DNA of 64,000 nucleotides, taken from positions 124,001 to 188,000 of the forward strand of contig WHVD01000040.1 of NCBI GenBank assembly GCA_015178975.1, written 5' to 3'. This document shows positions 46,810 to 56,694 of this stretch, piece by piece (the first letter of the stretch is position 1; each line of letters begins with the position of its first letter). This stretch comes from Hysterangium stoloniferum (taxonomy: Eukaryota > Basidiomycota > Agaricomycetes > Hysterangiales > Hysterangiaceae). The notes under the pieces are model-generated. The model ran no database searches. It worked only from the letters and a program-made list of their open reading frames with translations, and had not been told where the DNA came from. Both the position numbers and the translations under genes were made by a program.

Positions 46810-47440
46810 CAGACTTCAAAGTTTGGTCAGAGTCATGGTCCAGAATATCTCATGGTCCAGAATATTTCATAGTTCAGAATACTTTCCTAGTTCAAAGGAT
46901 TGGACAGATTCAACAGTTCAGAAAGTTTCATAATTCAGAAAGATTTTATGGTTCAGAAAATTTTAGAGTGTATTCTTCAACTCTGGTTGCTTCATGACCT
47001 ACCCCACAGCTTTGCTATAGGCTCTGGCTCATTGGGGGGCTTTGCCCCCTAAACCTCCTCTGCATCAACAACTCTTAAGTATTCTTCAATTTTCTTGCTA
47101 AAAAAGGAATTTCAGGTCACTTCACAACCTGCTTCAAAGTTGAGTCAGACTCCATAGTTTGGTCAGATTTCAAGGTTGGGTAAGATTTCACAGTTTAAAA
47201 AGGATCAATGGTGGAGAAAGAATCAATAGTTCAGAAAGGTTTTATAGTTCAAAAAGATTTCATAGTTCAGAAAGTTTGATAGTTCAGCATAGTTTAGAAA
47301 GATTTTATAGTTCAGAAAAGGTTCATAGTCCAGAATATTTAATGGTCCAGAATGTTTCATAGTTCAGAATAGTTTAAAAAGATTTTATAGTTCAGAAAAG
47401 GTTCATGGTCCAGAACATTTTCTGGTCAGAAAGTTTCAAC
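46810..47440 (+). repeat. TTCAGAA short-unit array around hairpin module f
   Basis: Degenerate 14-18-bp units (TTCAGAAAG.TTT.ATAG) at 46810-46970 and 47120-47440. The module with GGGGGGC-TTT-GCCCCC lies between them (46975-47095). Confidence 0.7.
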
Positions 47441-47454
47441 AGTTCCAATTATTT

Positions 47455-47660
47455 GAGTTTTATTGCCATACATTGTTTTTTTTCATTTTGATTGATTGTA
47501 TTTTACTTTAATTTATTGTATTTTATTGTATTGTATTTTATTTGGATTTATTGAAGTTTATTTTAATTTATTGTATTTTATTGTATTTTATTGTATTTTA
47601 TTGTATTTTATTGTATTGTATTTTATTGTATTTTATTTTATTTTATTTCGAGTTTCCCGG
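47455..47660 (+). repeat. TTTTATTGTA AT-rich microsatellite
   Basis: About ten units of TATTTTATTG. Inverted AAATAAAAT tracts lie at 48090-48210 and 48490-48620. Confidence 0.75.
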
Positions 47661-47689
47661 AAATCTCCACTGGGAAACTGGGTGTTTGA

Positions 47690-48060
47690 AATGCCTCCAT
47701 GAGAGGCATGGGAAATTGGTCAGTGAAGGGTGTGGGAAATGTTTGCATGTGAACACAATACTCCCACACATGTGCAAATACTCCCATGCATGTGTAAATA
47801 CTCTCATGCAGTTGCAAATACTCTTGGATGTGACACATGATGAAAATACCTCTGTGCAAAGGCAGAATTACTCCCATGAGTGTCAAAAATTTATTGTATT
47901 TTATTTTCATGGTAGTTTAATTGTATTTAATTTATTGCCAGTTCCCACATGTGATGAAACACTTCCGCACATGATGAAATATTCCCACACTTTGGAAATT
48001 CTCCCGTGTGTGGAAAATACTCCCATGGGGGGGTGTCCATTGCATTTGTCAGTATGTGTG
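47690..48060 (+). repeat. ACTCC array, two parts
   Basis: Units at 47745-47890 and 47940-48030, separated by AT-rich sequence. Confidence 0.65.
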
Positions 48061-48079
48061 TGAGTGGAGCAGCATGGAA

Positions 48080-48700
48080 CCAATGCATTATTCCCCAAAA
48101 TAAAATACAATAAAATACTTGAAAGCAAAATAAAATGTGGTAAATCAAAATAAAATACTATAAAATAAAATAAAATAAAAATAAAATACAATGAATTGAA
48201 ATCAAATTAAATAAATCAACATGAATCAAATAATAATAAATCAATGCTAATCAATTAATGGTCAATCAATGCTTCATCAATACTCTATCAATGTTCAATC
48301 TATGCTCATCTATTCTCAATCAATGCTCAAATTCACAATATTCAAACAATACTCAAACAATACTCAAACAATACTCAAACAATCATCATTCCTCAATCTA
48401 TACACAATCAAACCCACACTTTTCACTGGCCAAGTTCTTGCACACCTCATAAAGGCATTTCAAATACCAGTTTTCTGGATATTTCTGGGAAATAAAATAA
48501 AATAAAAATACAATAAATAAAAATCCAATAAATAAAAATAAGATAGAATAGAATAAAATAAAATAAAATAAAACCAGAGAAAATTAGAAAAAAATACCAA
48601 TTAAATTTTTAAAAAATCAAAAAAAAAAATCAAAGAAAACCAGAGAAAAATTTCAATAAAAGCCTGATAAAATTCAAACAGTTGGAACTGTTGAACCTTT
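48080..48700. repeat. AT-rich tracts and 11-bp AATACTCAAAC units
   Basis: AAATAAAATA tracts, CAATCAATGCT units at 48240-48330, four AATACTCAAAC units near 48345-48390, and an inverted copy of the GAAATGCCTC lead at 48440-48500. Confidence 0.65.
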
Positions 48701-48706
48701 CTGAAC

Positions 48707-49989
48707 TGTGATGTATTAGCCTTATTTTAAGACTATCTTCTGAAAAAGGAGTCCAATGCTCTATGTTAAGAGCAGAAACTGACGGATGTCGGCAGACCAA
48801 CGGGGACCGAACGGAAGGACTTGGCTTCAGCTTATGTGCTGCGCCCTCGCAAGTTACCGTCAGGTGTCCTTAAATTTCGGGCGGGCGAGAACTAGTCCTG
48901 TCAAGTAAACCTCTCGGTAAACTACCGATCGGAAACCGAAGGATAAGTTGAGGGTTGGGTTGAGGGGTCGGAGACCAAGAGTCGGAGGCTGAGAGAGTCA
49001 GAGACTGAGAGAGTCGGAGACCGAGAGAGTCGGAGACTGAGAGTCGGAGACTGAGACAGTCGGAGACTGAGACAGTTGGAGACTGAGACAGTCGGAGACT
49101 GAGACAGTCGGAGACTGAGACAGTCGGGGACTGAGACAGTCGGGGACTGAGAGTCGGAGATTAGAGGTTGAAGTCGTAAATGTAGGTTGAATCGTAAATC
49201 GGATGGAGTCGGAATGTGGTGGTTGTGAATAGATAATGGAGTTGGAAATTAGAGGGATATATAAGTCGATCTAAGTCGATATTCTGATTGTTTTATAACT
49301 ACATTTACAGTGGGTTTATATATGAGTTATCGGCGTCTAGAAACTACTAACTAAGGGAAGAGCGGAAAACGGCATTGACAAATAAGCTTGACTAGGAACC
49401 AGAAAGTTACGATAAGATCGGAAGCCGAGATTTAGCCGAGAGCGGAATTACGAGAAAAGGGAATAGTCCACGGGCTACAGGTATATATGGGCATATGTGA
49501 AACATAGAGTAAAACGGATCATCATAATGAAAGGGGACGTATCAAAGCATAACCAGATGGTAGAGTATATTTTGACAGGGGCGTAAACGAGGTTTGATCG
49601 CCGTGAAGGTATACGTCAGTGTCGGTATTCCGAAGGTTGCCGAAATGATGACTTGATCAATAACTTGGAACATCGATAGACTGTAGTATTCTCGGAGACC
49701 ATCGGGTTGCGACATGGGTTACGACCGTGTCGTAACACTCTATCAAAATGTGCAAATACTCAATTCCCTGCAAGGTAAAATAATTTAAGTATTTGATATT
49801 AATCAGTGGCAGCCTGAATAGACTTAGAACTCCTGAAGTCAAGAGTTTAATTGAATATATGCACCCTACTTCACAAAGAAGGTTTTGAGAGCTGCTTTTG
49901 CAAGCTGTTCTTTTTCTGTGAAAACAACTACTAAAATATGAATAACAATTCACTGATTCCAAAACTAGATTCAACTTCGATTCTAGCTA
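48707..49989 (-). repeat. LTR family D fragment, interrupted by LTR-B
   Basis: 48707-48763 and 49738-49989 are the reverse complement of the last 300 bases of the family D LTR at 26566-28001. The LTR at 48764-49737 sits between them and a MITE cuts the fragment at 49990. Confidence 0.75.
48764..49737 (+). repeat. solo LTR (family B), 974 bp
   Basis: TGTTAAGAG...CGTAACA with the 5-bp duplication CTCTA (48759-48763 and 49738-49742). Contains a 16-bp array (GAGACTGAGACAGTCG, about eight units, 48990-49140) and the motif CTTGGCTTCAGCTTAT. Confidence 0.85.
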
Positions 49990-50664
49990 GGAGGTTGTCC
50001 GTAATCATTATAATATCAAATGTTTACTAATAAAAGCAAAATTGCTACAAAACTCCATCTTTAAATAGTAGTATCTATTCTGAGACTATTATATTGTTAG
50101 CCACCAATCATAAGAAACAATTCTCCATATTACATCCTAAACAATTCAGAATCAATTAATAGAACCTGTTGTATATAGTTTTCCAATTTATGTAAATACT
50201 TGCTAATACTTTTGTTGTTAATTTGTTTTTTAAAAACTAAACTGTAGTTATTTCCTAGTAAAATATATGAGATGTCATTGGAAATTTTTCATCCTATGGC
50301 CTTCTTTATTAAGTGAAATTACCTATATATTCTGGGTATGTTGAATCAAATAGAAATCTGTTCAGATTGACAGATCTATTCCGAAGTAATACATATGTAT
50401 TTAGAGGTGCCAATGATATATACATATGCATGGAATGGACTATCTAAAGGTATCTATTTTTTAAAAGTATTAGTGTTTAAACTACTAATTTTTTTCATTG
50501 TCTACTCGTGTCCAGAAAGATTCTTTAGTTTGTAATGTATGAGAGAGTTTAAAACTTTTTGAAAGTTTTAAAACCAAATTATGTTTGAATCACATCCCAG
50601 ATGTTTAAATGACCTTTAGAGTATATTAGAATTTGGTATACTTAATATTTTTCAGATATCCTCC
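49990..50664 (+). mobile_element. 675-bp MITE, complete copy with mismatched flanks
   Basis: Same length and ends as 17177-17851 and highly similar throughout. The left flank is the LTR family D fragment (CTA) and the right flank is the Harbinger transposase (AAT), so no target duplication is present. Confidence 0.8.
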
Positions 50665-50674
50665 AATGTGCTGA

Positions 50675-51720
50675 ACACTGAAATCCTGTACACCTTTACC
50701 TTACACATCCAGATTTGCCTCCTCCACAAGGGGACACAGCCTGGCAGTATATGTGGACTGCTCAAAATGACTGTGCATTCATAACAACAATGGGTTTTGA
50801 TGTGAAAATATTCAATCATATTCTAGAATCTGGGTTTGAGATACACTGGAATACCACACCTGTGGAATGATCAGATATTAGCCAGTATGCTGCTCCCCGG
50901 CTCAAAAGGTAGTCTTTGAATGCTGCTGGAGGACTAGGATTGGAATTGCATTATATTCATTCTTGCATGGTTCGAACAAGCTTGCAACAATTTTTTGGGT
51001 TGATCCCATCAACAGTCAACTGGTACCTGAACTTTTCACTGAATATACTCAAGATGACACTCAACAATATATCTGAGGTACTTGTTGTCCAGCCAAATGG
51101 TGCAAAAATGCAGTCATTTCAAGATATGATTGTTATTTGTCACGCCCTGCTTTTTGGAAGTATTGATGGATTAAAATTACCAGTTGAAGTCCCAGATGAT
51201 CCAATGATGGAAAATGCAACATACTGTGGCTGGACTCATAATCATTATTCTAACCAAGTCTTTGTCTTTGGACCAGATGGCAGGTTAGAGGCTTGATCTC
51301 TTCAAACCATTCCATTTATACAGTATTTCTAATTATTCAGGTACCATTCTTGAAGCAGTGCTCAATGCACCTGGTAGCTGGCATGATTCACATGTTTCTC
51401 ATCCAATTTATAAGCAATTGCAGGATAACACACCAGATGGATTTTATTTGGTTGCAGATACTGCTTTTCCCTGAGGTGCTCAAAGCATTCAGAACAAGAT
51501 CAAAACTCCACTGAAGTCTGGCAATTGATTGCCACAATCCCACTTGGGACACTTTGTACAGCTAGCAGTCTATCAGGAACTACTTTCATATTGGCAGACA
51601 GCTGAGTGGGGTATGCAAGCATTACAAGGTGGTTTTGGTCAACTTTGTGTGCCTTTGCCTGTGGATCCTCAATTATTAGAAAATTACCCAATATAGTATG
51701 GCATCTTAGCCTGAAATTGA
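50675..51720 (+). pseudogene. PIF/Harbinger DDE transposase, broken
   Basis: Coding remains in family order: TAWQYMWTAQND and AFITTMGFDVKIFNHILESGFE, then LNAAGGLGLELHYIHSCM, LQQFFGLIPSTVNWYLNFSL, the DDE core start FGSIDGLKLPVE, GWTHNHYSNQVFVFGPDG, NAPGSWHDSHVS and PDGFYLVADTAFP. This pattern is that of HARBI1-like (DDE_Tnp_4) enzymes. Stops occur at about 50868 and 50911, and more after ADTAFP. A probable intron lies at about 51282-51342, with AG acceptor but a GC-type or mutated donor. It is inactive as it stands. The left end of the gene is cut at the MITE. Confidence 0.85.
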
Positions 51721-52073
51721 GACTTGGCTTATGTAATTTGGATCCAAATTGGTGGAATAATAAATAAAAAAAAGTAATCACTCATTGGAATGATTTTTTG
51801 CTCTCTATTACATTGACAGAAAAGCTACTATTTCAGTAAAAATATAAGTTTAAACCACTTGTAAGAATAATAAACATGTCATGTGACTTTGTTTATATCT
51901 GTTTGACATGTTGATAGTTGGTTCAACCATTCCTTAGCGTTTACCACTACCATGAAAGCTATTTCTGCTACTCAGGACTTGACTATTATCTCTCTTCTTC
52001 AAGGGGGGGACATTTGACACTCAAATCCACACTAAAATTTGTTTAGGGAGGGCAACAATCAGCAGGATCAAGG
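51721..52073. other. no gene recognised; purine tract
   Basis: Apart from the decayed end of the transposase region, the only landmark is a purine run AAGGGGGGGACA near 52000. It resembles a polypurine tract, but no LTR follows directly. Confidence 0.35.
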
Positions 52074-52814
52074 TGTTAAGAACTGAAAACTGATTAATGT
52101 TGGTAGGCCGACAGGGACCGATTGGAAGGACTTGGCTTCAGCTTATGTGCTGCACCCTCGCAACTTTCCGTCGGCTGTCCTTAAATTTTGGATGGGCAAA
52201 GACTAATCCTAACGAATACCTCTCAGCGGAACTACCGATCGGAACTGAAGGATAAGTCGAGTGTCGGGCCAAGGGATTGGAGACCGAGAGTGGGCGAGCG
52301 CACGCAGAGGCGGATAGTGGAGTACTTAGTATGAGACTGCCAAAGGTATAAGAGGGTATTCTGAGTCGATATTCTGATTGCCTAGTAACTACAACTACAA
52401 CAGGTTCATATACAAGTATTCAGCATCTAGGAAATATTAACTAGGAGAAGAGTGGAAAACGGTATTGACAAATAAGCTCGACTAGGAACAGGAAGGTTAC
52501 GATTAGTTTGGAGGCTGTGAGAGAACTGAGAGTGGAATTATGAAGAAAGGAAATAGTTCGAGGGTTACAAGTACATATAGACATAGGTGAAACATAGAGT
52601 AGAACAGATCATCATAATAAAAGGGACGTATCAGAGTTTAACCAGATAGTACGAGTATATTTTGATGGGGGCATAAATGGAGTTTGATCACTGCGAAAGC
52701 ATACATCAGCATCGGGAAACTGATGGCTTCCGAGGTGGGACTTGAGTGATGACTTGAATCGTCCATAGGTGGCAATAACCTCAGGGACCATTGGGTTGTG
52801 ACACGGTTGTAATA
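52074..52814 (+). repeat. solo LTR (family B), 741 bp
   Basis: TGTTAAGAAC...TTGTAATA with the 5-bp duplication CAAGG (52069-52073 and 52815-52819). The end is TAATA where the other copy has TAACA. Lacks the 16-bp array of 48764-49737. Confidence 0.75.
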
Positions 52815-52819
52815 CAAGG

Positions 52820-53478
52820 CTGAAGTGCTTGCAGATAAAGAAAACAACCTAGCTGGCTGTCCTTCCAAGCTTACTATTTCACAGCAGTCAGTAAAAAAAC
52901 CCTTCCAATGAGTCTCTTGTATACAAATATTTGTAGTATTTCTATATTTGGAGTTTATGTAATGGCAGTGTATTTCCACAATCTAGTATGATAAAATATT
53001 CACAATACTTGTGATATTTTTGTATTTTTATTCTGAATTATCAGGGATGTAAGTGTGAAAAATCAAATATTGGAAGAGTTTTTTGATACACTGTATTCCT
53101 TCTAGCTATGACTACATATTTGAGTTTATATGCCATTAACTCTAAAATTTTATCTTTAAAACTTGTATATCCTTTAAAATGCACAAATGTATGGTTAAAC
53201 CATAGATTATGACCTGATCTTCAGGATAAGATGTATTCTCTGGTATCTGTGTGACTTCTCAAAAATAGTTAATATAATTTAACTTTATTTGATTCAGAAG
53301 CTTAGCCAGATCTGTCTAGCTTGTCAATCCATGTTGTAGAATTCAAAAGATGATACATAAATGACTGTTTGGCTAATTTTTATTTGATGCAGAATATACA
53401 TTAATATTTCCCCATTCTCCAGAATATTGTGCAATGGACTGTATTTCATGACATATTAATTCTTTGTGAAACAATATA
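52820..53478. other. no gene recognised
   Basis: AT-rich sequence without open frames or repeats that I could relate to the rest of the window. Confidence 0.4.
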
Positions 53479-53666
53479 CAGTAGGCAACAAAACCATTAC
53501 AATATTTTGTACTTTTTGAAAGACATGTTTATTCCTCAAGAAATAAATTCTCTTAATTTCTGAAAATATTATGTAATGTACTTCAACATCATACCTTCTT
53601 GCATGCACAGCCACAAGGTACCATGTCCTTATTGTTAGATTGTGTAATGCTATAATTGTTTCCCAG

Positions 53667-53738
53667 GGTTAGATGGTGTAATGGGTTAACACCTCTGTTA
53701 TATAAGCAGAAGCCCTGGGTTCAATTCCCAGTCTGGCC
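53667..53738 (+). ncRNA. tRNA-like sequence, probable SINE head
   Basis: Folds as a full cloverleaf: acceptor GGTTAGA/TCTGGCC (7 pairs, two G-U), D stem GTGT/ACAC, anticodon stem TCTGT/GCAGA with loop TATATAA, and T arm CTGGG-TTCAATT-CCCAG. It has internal promoter boxes TGGTGTAATGG and GGTTCAATTCC. Loop position 33 is A, not U, so a working tRNA (nominally anticodon UAU) is doubtful. The 3' flank ATTC.TTTTCTA.AC.TTTAA is shared with the tRNA-like sequence near 63586, which favours a tRNA-derived SINE. It lies in the 3' flank of the Tc1-like transposase. Confidence 0.6.
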
Positions 53739-53851
53739 ATTCATTTTCTACACTTTTAACACTTATTTGGTAAGTCCATCATCTCACACAACCCAACAAC
53801 TTAGTGTAAGGGTTTTATTGCACACTATTTTGAAACTATTATTATAAAAAA

Positions 53852-54869
53852 TTAGTATTTAGTATAGCCCCCCTTTGCCCTGATCACTGCTGCAAGCCTT
53901 CTAGGCATGCTTTCAATAGGTTTCTGACATTCCTCCTTTGTAATCTCTTCCCACAACTTCTGTACCCTCTCCCAAAGTTCATGAACACTATTTGCAGGTT
54001 GTTCATACTCTCCCAGCTTCTTCTTGGGATGATTCCAGAGATGTTCAATAGGATTCATGTCTGGAGATTGTGCAGGCCACTTGAGGACTGTAATTCCATC
54101 GTCATTGAACTATTTCTGGGCCTTTTTGCTGGTACACTCAGGATTATTATCTTGCTGAAAGAGAATATTATTTATTGATTTGTTGTAATACAGTATTTGA
54201 GGGTTTGCTGGAGTTCATAATGCAAGCTCCTCACATAAAGGTCAATCCATCTTCCCATCAATTTTGGTTGCAAACCAACCCCATCTAGCCCATGCATTCA
54301 CACATCATCAAATTTCCTCCTCCAAACTTGACTGTTCCCTCCACCAACCTATCACTTAAGCCCTTACCCACATTTTTCCATACATATTTCCTTCCATCTG
54401 ACCCCAGCTGATAAAGTTTAGTCTCATCAGACCATATTACCCTCTTCCAGTCATCCAGAGTCCATTCCAAATGCCTTTCTGCAAACTCCAACCTTGATTT
54501 CCAATGATGAGTTTTAAGAAGTGGCCTTTTTCTCTTCACCACAGCCCTCATGCCTTTTGGTTTTGAGGTAGCAATGCAATGGTTGTGAAGTAGTGGGAGT
54601 GTTGATGATGTCCTGAAGTGCCTTTGTTGCCTTTGTAGTATGATCAACCTTTCCCATGCAAATTATCCATCTAGCATAGTCAATATTTGTATTGGCAAGC
54701 TTGGTGGGACAGCCACCAGAGGACTTGGGGAGGTCAGGATGATGCTCAGAGTGAATACAACTAATGTGGCACTGCTGATATGAGTTTGGTGACAGATTTG
54801 AGCTCCAGAAATTCCAGAGTCAAGTGGAGTAAGAATGGGCTGAATTTTGCTGGAGGAGAGCTTCTTCAT
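53852..54869 (-). pseudogene. Tc1-like DDE transposase, broken
   Basis: Minus-strand pieces: N-terminal HTH (KIQPILTPLDSGISGAQICHQTHIS), middle (RPLLKTHHWKSRLEFAERHLEWTLDDWKRVIWSDETKL with the first catalytic Asp, FGGGNLMM), and C-terminal NPIEHLWNHPKKKLGEYE with the catalytic Glu and RAKGGYTKY end. About 340 codons, as normal for the family. Frame changes separate the three pieces, and the block around the second Asp (54060-54285) is degraded. Confidence 0.8.
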
Positions 54870-54896
54870 TGTGGGCTAAGGCACTTTGTTAGGATA

Positions 54897-55706
54897 CACA
54901 CACAGGCTGGGTCTCCGGAGAAACCTGTGGGATATCCGGTAGGACTTGGCTTCAGCTTATAGACTGCGCCCTCGCTAGATCGTGTTGTCCAATTTCAAAC
55001 AGGTGGACAGGAATCCCGGGGAGTCCGGGCAGGGGTCGTGGGTCGTAGGTCGGAGGTCGGAGGTCATGAGTCGTGAGTCGAGATGGTCGAGAGAGATAGA
55101 TGCGCTGGAGCCCGTGGGCTCCGACTAGTGTGAGCGGTCTGATAAGAGTAGGGTTTTTAGAGCGGAAAATATATTAGATTACTGGGGGGAATCTAAGCTA
55201 ATTTTCTGACTGGATTGTATGTACAACATCTGCCAGTTTACATAGACCATGGAGTGAATGACATACCAAATCCAGTAATAATGAAACGAAACTAACAAAA
55301 CATAAAACGGGAATAGTAAACACCAAGTTTGGTGTTAGGAATGGGACGGAACGGAGTGGAGTCCGAATCGTGACAATGCATAACCCATGACGGGAAACGG
55401 AGCAGGAGCGGAGTCCTAAATTGTGACAGGTCATTTGACTAAAACGGGAATGGGGCTCGATTAGAGCGGTGACAGGATTCTAAGCAGGATCCGGTGACTG
55501 ATGCATGGGACGAAGACGGACATAGACAGAGACGGGGTCTGGGGGAAGTCCGGTGACTGATATGTGTCTTAATGAGGTCGAACGTAACTAGTCTTGACGT
55601 AACGGAGTCTGGGCAGGAAATCCTATAAACAGATGATTGGTGCTTGTAGCGCGTGGGGGCGTACGAGTTAGTGCCCAGAGTCCGGCGGGATTGTCCAGTC
55701 GTAACA
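54897..55706 (+). repeat. solo LTR (family A), CpG-rich copy
   Basis: TGTTAGGATAC...GTCGTAACA with the 5-bp duplication CACTT (54892-54896 and 55707-55711). It is about 95% identical by eye to the reverse complement of 23110-23970, with differences mostly at CpG sites. It has GTCGGAG units at 55040-55075 in place of that copy's CTACAAC array. Confidence 0.85.
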
Positions 55707-55802
55707 CACTTATGGGATCAACTGGTTGCTTTCACCTTATATACATTGGGGAGGGTGGTTACATGACCTTGTTGAATGTAACAAACAAAGTCTTGTGACT
55801 AG

Positions 55803-56126
55803 GTGTGGTATCAGCATTATCTCATAAGATCCTCTTAATTTTCTTTGAATTATTTAATATTTTATCGAATTTATTGTATTTTTATTATGCATATTGTGAA
55901 AATTAAGCCTTATTCCTTTTAACTTCGCATAAATAATAGCATATATGGGCTCATATTATGCTATTATTACTTATTTAATTTATTATAATTTTTAACTAAT
56001 TATTTTACATCTATTTATTTAGTTATTGCTTTGTGGCACTTTGCTGCACCTTGTTTGCACTTTTTTAGTGTCATGTGACCTATTAAATAAGCAGGATAGC
56101 ATACAGTCACAGATGTGACTGTAACG
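55803..56126 (+). repeat. dispersed AT-rich repeat E, copy 2
   Basis: Reverse-complement partner of 25060-25455. Confidence 0.65.
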
Positions 56127-56129
56127 ACC

Positions 56130-56640
56130 TGCTCAAGTCATCATTTGCTTCCGCCAACTCACCATTTGCTTCCATCCCGGGACCGCGGCCCAATGAAATA
56201 ATGAACCTTCGAGTTCAAGCAAAGGTTGGAATGCTTGTCTCTGTTAAAATGGTAATTGAAACTTTAATGGATATTTGTGGGTAACTAGGCATTAGGCTAT
56301 GTATTGTTACAGTTGCTTAGTAATACTTAACCTTTTTGCTATCAACCATATGTAATGATGCTCACTTTCAATAGTCTCAGACTTGGGAGTCATAATATAA
56401 ATAAAGGGTAATAATGAGTTAAATATGAGATCATTATTAGCTAAATAAGGATCTCATTAAATAATTAAATAGATAAATAATTAGTTATCAAAGTGTATAT
56501 AAGGAGGGCCAAGTTTCCAATAAGAATAACTTATCACACACATATTTTACAGCACATCTTGGAAGATTATCTCATTATCCTAAGGACAATAATAGCCTTC
56601 CATGGTACAGTTGTCATTTGATGCCAGATTGCACTGTCAA
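56130..56640 (+). repeat. LTR-like sequence 3' of the KDZ gene
   Basis: GTATATAAGGAGGGCC at 56503 followed by ATCTCATTATCCTAAGGACAATAATAGCC, as in the family D LTR at 11103-11195. The block near 56300 (ACAGTTGCTTAGTAATACT) resembles 63960-63990. Ends not resolved. Confidence 0.4.
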
Positions 56641-56694
56641 TAGCACCATTAGCATTAGTGATCATTAAGCAATATCAACTGAATAGAGAAGTAC

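Larger units (their letters stand above)
53479..54896 (-). mobile_element. second Tc1-like DNA transposon, right end lost
   Basis: The left end CAGTAGGCAACAAAACCATT follows TA at 53477-53478. The transposase lies at 53852-54869 on the minus strand. A solo LTR with its own duplication interrupts the element at 54897, and no matching right terminal repeat was found beyond it. The sequence differs from the element at 14590, so this is another subfamily. Confidence 0.75.

Noticed and set aside
53667-53738. A functional tRNA-Ile (UAU) gene
   Set aside because: Position 33 is not U and the flank is shared with another tRNA-like copy, which fits a SINE better.
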